64,000 nucleotides of DNA from Sva-07 sp964651825 (GTDB lineage Bacteria > Actinomycetota > Acidimicrobiia > Acidimicrobiales > Ilumatobacteraceae), in the NCBI GenBank assembly GCA_964651825.1, contig CAZYWK010000004.1, positions 19,732 to 83,731 on the forward strand. Reading direction: 5' to 3'. The number at the start of each line of letters is the position of its first letter. Position 1 is the first letter of the stretch. Position numbers and translations under genes: made by a program. Positions 50,171-57,875 of this stretch are shown in pieces. The notes under the pieces are model-generated. The model saw nothing but the letters and a program-made list of their open reading frames with translations, made no database searches and had not been told where the DNA came from.

Positions 50171-51985
50171 TCAGCGTAGGTCGAGGCCGGCGAGGTCGCC
50201 GGCGGCGCGCCACGCCTCCAGTACCTCGATGAACGCGATCGACCCCGCCCCGTACGAACCGTTGCGCACGCTTGCCAGTGCCGGCTGGCCCTCGTTGTTG
50301 TAGTAGCCCGGCGTGCACGACTCGAGGAACGACCGGTTCATCTGCGCCAGGTCGACGATCGTGTCGACCCAGTCCTGCTCGGCCTGCTCGCCGGCCTCGA
50401 TGCGCGTCACGCCCCGCTTCGTGGCCTCACCGAGGATGTACGCGAGGTGCTTGCTCTGCTCGTTGAGCATGTGCGGGAAGTTCACCGTGAAGCCGGACTG
50501 CACGAGGCTGAAGATGAAGCAGTTCGGGAACGACCGGGTGTGCATCCCGTGGAGCGTCGCCGCTCCGTCGGCCCACTTCTCCGTGAGCGTCAGCCCGTCG
50601 CGTCCGTGGAGCTCGCAGCCGGCTCGACGGGTGTAGTCGGTGCCGACCTCGAAGCCGGTCGCGTAGATCAGGCAGTCGAGCTCGAACTCCTCCTCCACGA
50701 GCGTGCCGTCGGGGCCGGGTCGCTCGACGACGACACCGCGCTCGGTGATCCGCTTCACGCCGCGGCCGTCGGTGTCGACCAACTCGACGTTCGGCCGGTT
50801 GAACGTGTCGAGGTAGTCGTCGTGGAAGCAGGGCCGCTTGCAGAACTGGCGGTAGTACGGCTTCAACGCCTCGGCCGTGTTCGGGTCGTTGACGATCGTG
50901 TCGACCCGGTCGCGGATCTGCTCCATCTTCTCGAAGTCGGCCAACTCCATCGTTTCCGACAGCGTCGACGCGTCCAGCGCCGCGCCACCGCTCCGGAGCC
51001 GGATGAGCAGGTTGCCGATGATGTCGGTCCAGCCGTCGTCGACGAGGTCCTCGGATTCGGGGATGCCGCTGACGAGGTTGTTGAAGTTCTCCATGCGGCG
51101 CTGCTGCCATCCGGGCTCGAGCGAGGCCGCCCACGCTTCGTCGGTCGGCCGGTTGGCCCGCACGTCGATCGACGACGGCGTGCGCTGGAACACGTAGAGC
51201 TGCTGCGCGCTGGCGCCGAGGTGCGGCACGCACTGCACCGCGGTAGCCCCCGTACCGATGATCCCGACCCGCTTGCCGGCGAGGCCGGTGAGCCCGCCGT
51301 CGGAGTCACCGCCGGTGTACTCGTAGTCCCACCGGCTGGTGTGGAACGTGTGTCCCCGGAAGGTCTCGATCCCAGGGATGCCGGGCAGCTTCGGCCGGTG
51401 CAGCGGCCCGCTCGCCATGCACAGGTACCGCGCCCGCATCTCGTCGCCGCGGTTGGTCGTGACGACCCACCGGCCGTCGGCGTCGTCCCACCGCAGCTCG
51501 GTCACCTCGGTCTGGAAGCAGGCGTTGCGAGAGAGGTCGAAGTGGCGGCCGATGGCGCGGCTGTGTTCGAGGATCTCCGCGGCGTGGGAGTACTTCTCCT
51601 TCGGGATGTAACCGATCTCCTCCAGCAGCGGGAGGTAGATGTACGACTCGACGTCACACGCCGCGCCCGGGTACCGGTTCCAGTACCAGGTGCCACCGAA
51701 GTCGCCGCCCTTCTCGACGATGCGCACGTCGTCGATGCCGGCCTCGCGCAGGCGGGCGCCGGCGAGCAGGCCGCCGAAGCCGCCGCCGATGATCAACACC
51801 TCGACCTCGTCGTGGAGTGCGGGCCGTTCGACCGGTTCGACGTACGGATCGTCGAGGTAGCGGGCGAACTCGCCGGCGACCTCGACGTACTGCGCGTTGC
51901 CGTCGTCGCGGAGGCGCTTGTCGCGTTCGGCGCGGTACTTCTCGCGCAGCGCGTCGGGATCGAAGTCGACGGTGGTGTCGCTCAT
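50171..51985 (-). CDS. Baeyer-Villiger-type flavin monooxygenase
   Basis: From ATG 51985 (MSDTTVDFDPDALREKY) the protein has 604 residues; an ATG at 52018 would add 11. FAD loop LIIGGGFGGLLAGARLREAG, GGTWYWNRYPGAACDVES, the BVMO fingerprint FRGHTFHTSRWDYEY, NADPH loop GIIGTGATAVQCVP, and ATGFEVGTDY. Such enzymes insert oxygen beside a ketone to form an ester or lactone. It is the first gene of the four-gene minus-strand operon and divergent from the AceE-like gene. Confidence 0.92.
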   Translation of the reverse strand: MSDTTVDFDPDALREKYRAERDKRLRDDGNAQYVEVAGEFARYLDDPYVEPVERPALHDEVEVLIIGGGFGGLLAGARLREAGIDDVRIVEKGGDFGGTWYWNRYPGAACDVESYIYLPLLEEIGYIPKEKYSHAAEILEHSRAIGRHFDLSRNACFQTEVTELRWDDADGRWVVTTNRGDEMRARYLCMASGPLHRPKLPGIPGIETFRGHTFHTSRWDYEYTGGDSDGGLTGLAGKRVGIIGTGATAVQCVPHLGASAQQLYVFQRTPSSIDVRANRPTDEAWAASLEPGWQQRRMENFNNLVSGIPESEDLVDDGWTDIIGNLLIRLRSGGAALDASTLSETMELADFEKMEQIRDRVDTIVNDPNTAEALKPYYRQFCKRPCFHDDYLDTFNRPNVELVDTDGRGVKRITERGVVVERPGPDGTLVEEEFELDCLIYATGFEVGTDYTRRAGCELHGRDGLTLTEKWADGAATLHGMHTRSFPNCFIFSLVQSGFTVNFPHMLNEQSKHLAYILGEATKRGVTRIEAGEQAEQDWVDTIVDLAQMNRSFLESCTPGYYNNEGQPALASVRNGSYGAGSIAFIEVLEAWRAAGDLAGLDLR

Positions 51986-52062
51986 CGCGATGTTGTAGCC
52001 GTCCAGGCGCAGCGCCATCGACTCGGGCGAACCGCGCGGCCGCGGGCGGCCATGATGGGCCG

Positions 52063-54426
52063 ATGACCATCGAGGCGACGACGGCGGAGCTCGACGTGCT
52101 CGACCGGATCCAGCGTCGAGTCCTCTGGCTCGCCGTGCGGATGGTCGATCACGCCAACCGAGAACGGCCGGCCCCGCAGGGCGATCTGGCCATCAAGGTC
52201 GGTGGCCACCAGGCGTCGTCCGCCTCGATGGTCACGATCATGACGGCGCTGTGGTTCGGCCATCTCTCGGGAGACGACAAGGTGGCCGTGAAGCCACACG
52301 CCAGCCCGGTGTACCACTCGATCAAGTACCTGACCGGCGAGCTCGATCGCTCGTATCTCACCCGGCTGCGCGAGGTCGGCGGTCTCCAGGCGTATCCGAG
52401 CCGGACGAAGGATCCGGACGTCGCCGACTTCTCGACCGGCTCGGTCGGCCTCGGCGCGGTCGCTCCACTCTTTGCCGCGATGGCTCGTCGCTACGTCGAA
52501 GCGCGGGTCGACGCCACCGAGTTCGGCACGAGTGGCCCACGCCCCGGGCGCGACGCGCGGTTCATCGCGCTCGTCGGCGACGCCGAACTTGACGAGGGCA
52601 ACATCTGGGAGGCGATCGCCGACCCGTCGCTCCACGGGTTGGGCTCGGTGATGTGGGTGGTCGACGTGAACCGTCAGAGCCTCGACCGGGTGATCCCCGA
52701 CCAGAAGATCAAGAAGCTGATCGAGTTCTTCGACGGTGCTGGCTGGCACGTCGTGGAGGCCAAGTACGGCCGGCTGATGGAGGCAGCGTGCGCCCGCGAC
52801 GGCGGGCACCTGCTGCGCGACTTCGTCGACGGCATGGAGAACGAGCGGTACCAGAGCCTCTTCGCCGTCCACGGTCCGGAGCTCCGGGAGCGGTTCCTCG
52901 AACGGGCGCCGGCGGATCTCGTCGAGTTCGTCTCGGTCTACGACGACGAGCAGCTGGAGCGGATCGTCACCAACCTCGGCGGCCACGACCTCGACGTCAT
53001 GCTGGAGAGCTATCGAGCGTGCGACGCCGTCGACGATCGCCCGAGCGTCGTGTTCGCGTACACGGTCAAGGGCTGGGGGCTGCCGATCGCCGGCGATCCA
53101 CTGAACCACTCCGCCCTGCTGAGCGCCGATCAGATCTCCGATCTGCGCGAGTCCACGGGTCTCGACGTCGCACACGAGTGGGACCGCTTCGATCCGGACA
53201 CCCCCGAGGGCCGTGCGTGCAATCTCGTGGGTGGCGAGCTCACCAACCGTCCGGTGCGGCCCCGACCGGTCGTGCCGATCCCAGACTCGACCGGCGTGCT
53301 CACGTCGCGCCCCGTCAGCACCCAGGAGACCTTCGGGCGCGTCCTCACGGCACTCGCCAACACGCCCGCCGTCGCGGAGCGGATGGTGACCACCTCGCCC
53401 GACGTCAGCGTGTCGACGAACCTCGGCGGCTGGATCAACAAGATGGGCGTGTTCACCCCGCAGGAGCAGCCCGACTATCTCGGCACCGGTCGGTTGCTGC
53501 GCTGGCAGCAGTCGACGGCCGGGCATCACGTCGAGTTGGGCATCAGCGAGATGAACCTTTTCCTCGCCCTCCACGCCTTCGGCCTCGCCCACGAACTGCA
53601 CGGCCACCACCTGCTGCCGATCGGCACGGTGTACGACCCGTTCGTGTGCCGCGGCCTCGACGCGCTGATCTACGCCCTGTACAACGGGGCCCGGTTCGTG
53701 GTGGTCGGCACGCCCGCCGGCGTGACGCTCGCCCCGGAGGGCGGCGCCCACCAGTCGTCGATCACCCCCTCGATCGGCCTCGAGCTCCCCGGCCTCACCT
53801 TCGCCGAACCGGCCTATGGCGCGGCGCTCGACTGGTTGCTGTGTGACGGTCTGCAGCGGCTCGCGTATCCCGATGGCGACTCGCTCTACCTGCGGCTGTC
53901 GACGCGCACGATCGATCAGTCACCCTTCGGCGCGGCGGCCGGGCGGTACGGCCGCGAGGAACTGCGCGGTGCCGTGCTCGCCGGCGGCTACCGCCTGGTC
54001 GAACCGAGCGCTGCGACCGAGCTGGTGATCGCCGCGTCGGGCCCCGTCGTGCCGGAGGCCATCGCGGCGGCGGCCGGCCTCGAACGCGAAGGCGTCGCCA
54101 CCCTCGTCGTCGATGTCACCAGCTCCGATCGGCTGTTCCGCGGCTGGCGCAACGCGCAGGAGCGTGGGATCCGGTCGGGCACCAGAGTCCGCGACGACCA
54201 TCATCTCGCTGCAGTCCTCGCGCCCGAGGAACGCCGGCTGCCGATCGTGACCGTGCACGACGCGGCGTCGCACCACCTCGCCTGGCTCGGCGGGGTGTAC
54301 GGCGCGCGGACCGTTCCGGTCGGGGTCGATCGGTTCGGGCAGTCGGGCACGATCGCCGACCTGTACGCCATGTTCGGCCTGCTCCCCGATCAGATCGTCA
54401 ACGCCGGCCTCGCCGCACTCGACTGA
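52063..54426 (+). CDS. Pyruvate dehydrogenase E1 (AceE)/transketolase-like thiamine diphosphate enzyme
   Basis: The 787-residue protein resembles single-chain E1. GGHQASSASMVTIMTALWFGHL is in the N-terminal domain, GDAELDEGNIWEAIADPSLHGLG at 172-194 starts with the GD motif for thiamine diphosphate and magnesium, and the pyrimidine domain carries ELGISEMNLFLALHAFGLAHE. A transketolase C-terminal domain ends the protein. It is about 100 residues shorter than classical AceE (about 890) and no E2 or E3 gene is nearby, so the 2-oxo acid is not certain. Confidence 0.83.
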   Translation: MTIEATTAELDVLDRIQRRVLWLAVRMVDHANRERPAPQGDLAIKVGGHQASSASMVTIMTALWFGHLSGDDKVAVKPHASPVYHSIKYLTGELDRSYLTRLREVGGLQAYPSRTKDPDVADFSTGSVGLGAVAPLFAAMARRYVEARVDATEFGTSGPRPGRDARFIALVGDAELDEGNIWEAIADPSLHGLGSVMWVVDVNRQSLDRVIPDQKIKKLIEFFDGAGWHVVEAKYGRLMEAACARDGGHLLRDFVDGMENERYQSLFAVHGPELRERFLERAPADLVEFVSVYDDEQLERIVTNLGGHDLDVMLESYRACDAVDDRPSVVFAYTVKGWGLPIAGDPLNHSALLSADQISDLRESTGLDVAHEWDRFDPDTPEGRACNLVGGELTNRPVRPRPVVPIPDSTGVLTSRPVSTQETFGRVLTALANTPAVAERMVTTSPDVSVSTNLGGWINKMGVFTPQEQPDYLGTGRLLRWQQSTAGHHVELGISEMNLFLALHAFGLAHELHGHHLLPIGTVYDPFVCRGLDALIYALYNGARFVVVGTPAGVTLAPEGGAHQSSITPSIGLELPGLTFAEPAYGAALDWLLCDGLQRLAYPDGDSLYLRLSTRTIDQSPFGAAAGRYGREELRGAVLAGGYRLVEPSAATELVIAASGPVVPEAIAAAAGLEREGVATLVVDVTSSDRLFRGWRNAQERGIRSGTRVRDDHHLAAVLAPEERRLPIVTVHDAASHHLAWLGGVYGARTVPVGVDRFGQSGTIADLYAMFGLLPDQIVNAGLAALD

Positions 54427-54463
54427 ACATTCACGAGGGGTCAGGCACCCCGTGACATGTTCA
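54424..54463. terminator. 40-bp palindrome spanning both stop codons of convergent genes
   Basis: A near-perfect palindrome runs from TGAACATTCACG through GGGGTCAGGCACCCC to CGTGACATGTTCA. The TGA at 54424-54426 ends the AceE-like gene and the TCA at 54461-54463 is the reverse-strand TGA of the VOC gene. It probably ends transcription in both directions. The GGGGTCAGGCACC core also looks like a REP-type element. Confidence 0.75.
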
Positions 54464-55018
54464 GCTGGGAACGGCTTCGGCGACCGGATGGTGAATGGTC
54501 GCCTCGGCCTCGTTGTGCAGCTCGGGTCGCGGATCGCTCAGCGTGGTGAGGGCCTGGGCACGCTCGTCGGCGGTGAACGGCCGGACGGTGTGGCAGAACT
54601 CGACCATGTTGCCCGACGGGTCGCGGATGTAGATCGACACGCAGAACCCGTGGTCGACCTCGAGCACCGTCTGGCCGTGCTCCTGCCAGCGTCGGCGGTG
54701 CGTGTCGAGGTCGTCGCGGGTCGGGGCGTCGAACGCGATGTGGTTCACCCACCACGGCAGCCCGGCGGCCGCGTTGATGTCGACGGCGAAGTCGTCACCG
54801 ATCGCCGGATCGTGGATCTCCCAGAACGCGATCATGCCGTGATCACCCGCCGCGTCGGCAGGACCGGTCGTGTAGAAGAAGTGCTTGCTGAACCCGTCAC
54901 CCGGGTTCGGGGTCTCGGACGCCACGACCTTCACCAGCTCGAAGCCCATGACCTCGGTGTAGAAGCGGTGAGTTGCCTCGGTGTCGTTGGTGGCGAGGGC
55001 GACGTGGTGGAATCCCAT
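54461..55018 (-). CDS. VOC family (glyoxalase/dioxygenase-like) protein
   Basis: From ATG 55018 the 185-residue protein starts MGFHHVALATNDTEATHRFYTEVMG, the typical first beta-alpha-beta of the vicinal oxygen chelate fold. The second half has VNHIAFDAPTRDDLDTHRRRW and VSIYIRDPSGNMVEFCHT with likely metal ligands His and Glu. Substrate unknown. It converges on the AceE-like gene, sharing a terminator palindrome. Confidence 0.88.
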   Translation of the reverse strand: MGFHHVALATNDTEATHRFYTEVMGFELVKVVASETPNPGDGFSKHFFYTTGPADAAGDHGMIAFWEIHDPAIGDDFAVDINAAAGLPWWVNHIAFDAPTRDDLDTHRRRWQEHGQTVLEVDHGFCVSIYIRDPSGNMVEFCHTVRPFTADERAQALTTLSDPRPELHNEAEATIHHPVAEAVPS

Positions 55019-55079
55019 CTCCTGAGTCTCGCACCGCCGACGGGTGTCTGACGACTCGCGACGCGGCATCCTGTGGACG

Positions 55080-55289
55080 ATGTTCCTGGGTGAGGACCTG
55101 CTCGCGTTCTTGGTGCTGGCGTTCGGTGGCGCGCTGTTCGCGGGCAACCTGCTGGCCGTCCTGAAGCCCCCGGAACGACAGCTCGACGAGTCACACCTCG
55201 AGCGGGCTCCGGTGGCGCGCAGCCTCGTGTTCGCCGGCATCGGTCTCGTCGCCGCCGTCTGGGCGCTGGCGTCGTTGATCAGCGGCTGA
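55080..55289 (+). CDS. Small two-helix membrane protein, function unknown
   Basis: From ATG 55080 the product has 69 residues: MFLGEDLLAFLVLAFGGALFAGNLLAVL (helix 1), a charged loop PPERQLDESHLERAPV, and FAGIGLVAAVWALASLI (helix 2). A GTG at 55044 is in frame and would add 12 residues. I recognise no family. It is divergent from the VOC gene. Confidence 0.65.
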   Translation: MFLGEDLLAFLVLAFGGALFAGNLLAVLKPPERQLDESHLERAPVARSLVFAGIGLVAAVWALASLISG

Positions 55290-55321
55290 ACCCGGTGCCG
55301 ACCGGGCGCCCACCGCCGCCG

Positions 55322-55951
55322 TCACTGGGAGTAGACCGTGACGTTGACCTGGTGGGCGCCGTCGTAGTCGGTGAAACCGAACGTCACACCCCACGCGTCG
55401 TTCGAGTACGACGCCGAGTACATGCCGTCGCTCGAGAACTCCGACTCCGACTCGAAGCCGGCCGCTTCCAGCGCGGCGGAGTAGTCGCTCGCGAACGCCT
55501 CGCCGTCGTCGGCGGTACCCGCGAGCGTGATGGCGCTGCCGTTGGCGTCGTTGCCCATCACCGATGACGAGGTCACGGCGAGACCTTCGGGGACCGGGAC
55601 CGCGGACGGCCACTCGTCGGGGATGTCGCTGCCCTGCGACATGGTGAACGAGCCGTCTTCACCCTCGAAGGTCATGTTCCCTTCGGAGTCACCGGAGCCC
55701 GTGACCACCTCCCCGTCCCTTCCGACCACCGCGAAGTTGCCGTCCTCGTCGATCGTCATCGACCCGTCCTCGGTCTGGATCGAGAAGCCGCCGTCACCGT
55801 CGAGATCGAGGTCGACATCGCCGCCGGTCTGCGACTCGATGATCTTCTCGAGACCGATCTCGGTGGGGCTCTTTCCGCAACCGACGGCGGCGAGGGTGAG
55901 GATGGCGGCGAAGCCGCCCGCGCGGAAGAGTGAGGTCGTCGTGCCCGGCAT
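55322..55951 (-). CDS. Acidic hypothetical lipoprotein
   Basis: From ATG 55951 (other ATGs at 55960 and 55993) the 209-residue product has a signal with lipobox LAAVGC (FAAILTLAAVGCGKS). A low-complexity acidic part follows with short repeats (GDVDLDLDGDGGFSI, DGSMTIDEDGNFAV), then a C-terminal domain DIPDEWPSAVPVPEGLAVTSS through SASYSNDAWGVTFGFTDY. The C-terminal part resembles small secreted domains of many actinobacterial lipoproteins. Function unknown. Confidence 0.75.
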   Translation of the reverse strand: MPGTTTSLFRAGGFAAILTLAAVGCGKSPTEIGLEKIIESQTGGDVDLDLDGDGGFSIQTEDGSMTIDEDGNFAVVGRDGEVVTGSGDSEGNMTFEGEDGSFTMSQGSDIPDEWPSAVPVPEGLAVTSSSVMGNDANGSAITLAGTADDGEAFASDYSAALEAAGFESESEFSSDGMYSASYSNDAWGVTFGFTDYDGAHQVNVTVYSQ

Positions 55952-56020
55952 GCCGTCCATGATGGCAGCTGGCACGGGCGGAGTCCGTCCCATCTCCGTC
56001 CCATCTGCGAGATTGGGGCC

Positions 56021-56635
56021 ATGAGTGCGCCGCTGCGATTGACGTTCCTCCAGTCGGCGTCACGGGCGGGTGAGCTGCCCGAGTCGCCGGTGGAGGTGGC
56101 CTTCGTCGGCCGGTCCAACGTCGGCAAGTCCTCGCTGGTGAACGCGCTCGCCAACCAGAAGCAGCTGGCCCGGGTGTCGAACACCCCCGGGCGCACGCAG
56201 TTGATCAACCTGTTCAGCGTCGACCGTACGGCCGACCGTGACATCGCCTCGACCGGCACCGTCGTCGACCTCCCCGGATACGGCTACGCCAAGGCGTCGA
56301 AGACCGTGCGACGCGGCTGGCCGGCGATGATCGAGGGGTACCTCCTCCAGCGGGAGAGCCTGGCGATGGTGTTCGTGCTCGTCGACGGCGAGATCGGGCC
56401 GACCAAGCTCGACGTGCAGATGCTCGAGTGGCTCCGGTACAACGGCGTGCCGCACACGGTCGTCGCCACGAAGATGGACAAGGTCAAGTCGTCGAAACGG
56501 GCGACGCGCCGCAAGGACCTCGCCGCCGGCTGCCAACTCGAGACCGGCGACATCGTGTGGGTCAGCGCCACCAAGGGCGACGGCATCGATGCGCTGCGCT
56601 CGCTCGTGCGAACCTGGACCGACAACGCGCGCTGA
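56021..56635 (+). CDS. engB: Ribosome biogenesis GTP-binding protein EngB/YsxC/YihA
   Basis: The 204-residue GTPase has G1 GRSNVGKSS at 30-38, the G2-region TPGRTQLINLF, G3 VDLPGYGYAK, G4 ATKMDKVK and G5 SATKGDG, with the EngB-specific order and length. It helps assemble the large ribosomal subunit. It is followed after 25 bases by the ketoacyl synthase gene. Confidence 0.96.
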   Translation: MSAPLRLTFLQSASRAGELPESPVEVAFVGRSNVGKSSLVNALANQKQLARVSNTPGRTQLINLFSVDRTADRDIASTGTVVDLPGYGYAKASKTVRRGWPAMIEGYLLQRESLAMVFVLVDGEIGPTKLDVQMLEWLRYNGVPHTVVATKMDKVKSSKRATRRKDLAAGCQLETGDIVWVSATKGDGIDALRSLVRTWTDNAR

Positions 56636-56660
56636 AGCCGGCACGGATTAGCGTCGCCGT

Positions 56661-57794
56661 ATGGCCGCCGCACCCACCGACGTGTCGATCACCGGGACCG
56701 GTCTGTGGGCGCCGGCCGACGTGATCAGCAACGCCGAACTCGTCGAGTCGCTCACCGTCGCGTCCACCCGCTTCAACGAGGAGCACGCCGGCGAGATCGA
56801 GGCCGGCTCGGTGGCGGCGCGGGCGTTGCCCGACGAAGAGTTCATCGTCAAGGCGTCCGGCATCAGGTCGCGCCACGTGATGGACAAGGCGGGTGTGCTC
56901 GATCCCGACCGGATGCGGCCGCACCTCGAATCGCGTCCGGAGAACCAGCTGGGGATCCAGGCCGAGATGGCGATGCCGGCGATCGAGCAGGCCCTGGCGC
57001 AGGCCGGCCGCACCGGGGCCGACGTCGACGCGGTGATCCTCGGCTGCTCGAACCTGCAGCGCGCGTACCCCGCGGTGGCGATCGAGATCCAGGATGCGCT
57101 CGGCGCGGGTGGCTGGGCCTACGACATGAACGTCGCCTGCAGCTCGGCGACGTTCTCGATCCAGGCCGGGGTCGACGCGCTGCGCAACGGCTCCGCGTCG
57201 TGCGTGGTGGTGGTGAACCCGGAGATCACCTCCGGCCACAACAACTTCGAGCTGCGCGACTTCCACTTCATCTTCGGTGACGCCTGCACCGCGGTCGTCC
57301 TCGAGCGCACCGCCGACGCGGTCGCACCCGACGCCTGGACGGTGCTCGGCACGAAGCTCGCCACGCAGTTCTCGAACAACATCCGCAACGACTTCGGGTT
57401 CCTCAACCCGTCGGAGGACGGCGGGCGCGAGCCGCACGAGGTCGTGTTCCGCCAGAACGGCCAGATGGTGTTCCGCGAGGTGTGCCCGATGGTGTCGGCC
57501 CACATCATCGACCACCTCCACGCTGGCGGCTTCGAGACAGCGGAGGTGCGGCGGTTCTGGCTCCACCAGGCCAACCTCAAGATGAATCAGCTGATCGCCA
57601 AGGGCGTGCTCGGGCGGCTCCCCACCGACGACGAGTCGCCGACCGTGCTCGACGAGTACGCCAACACGAGCTCGGCCGGCTCGATCATCGCCTTCCACGA
57701 ACACCGTTCCGATCTGGTGCCGGGCGATCTCGGGGTGATCTGCTCGTTCGGCGCCGGCTACTCCGTCGGCAGCGTCATCGTGCGCCGCGCCTGA
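56661..57794 (+). CDS. Beta-ketoacyl-ACP synthase III (FabH-like)
   Basis: The 377-residue thiolase-fold enzyme has the catalytic Cys160 in MNVACSSATFSIQ, His302 in WLHQANLKM and Asn335 in YANTSSAGSI. It is longer than housekeeping FabH (about 320), with an insertion at about 36-65 (STRFNEEHAGEIEAGSVAA). Some FabH-like enzymes of this length act in special lipids rather than primary fatty acid initiation. It is the neighbour of an MMPL transporter, which could export a lipid product. Confidence 0.88.
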   Translation: MAAAPTDVSITGTGLWAPADVISNAELVESLTVASTRFNEEHAGEIEAGSVAARALPDEEFIVKASGIRSRHVMDKAGVLDPDRMRPHLESRPENQLGIQAEMAMPAIEQALAQAGRTGADVDAVILGCSNLQRAYPAVAIEIQDALGAGGWAYDMNVACSSATFSIQAGVDALRNGSASCVVVVNPEITSGHNNFELRDFHFIFGDACTAVVLERTADAVAPDAWTVLGTKLATQFSNNIRNDFGFLNPSEDGGREPHEVVFRQNGQMVFREVCPMVSAHIIDHLHAGGFETAEVRRFWLHQANLKMNQLIAKGVLGRLPTDDESPTVLDEYANTSSAGSIIAFHEHRSDLVPGDLGVICSFGAGYSVGSVIVRRA

Positions 57795-57875
57795 GCCACG
57801 TCTTCTCAAGGCTGTGTCAAGCGGCACCGATGATCACGGAGTGGTCGGTCGAACACGTGTGCAGGATGAACAACC

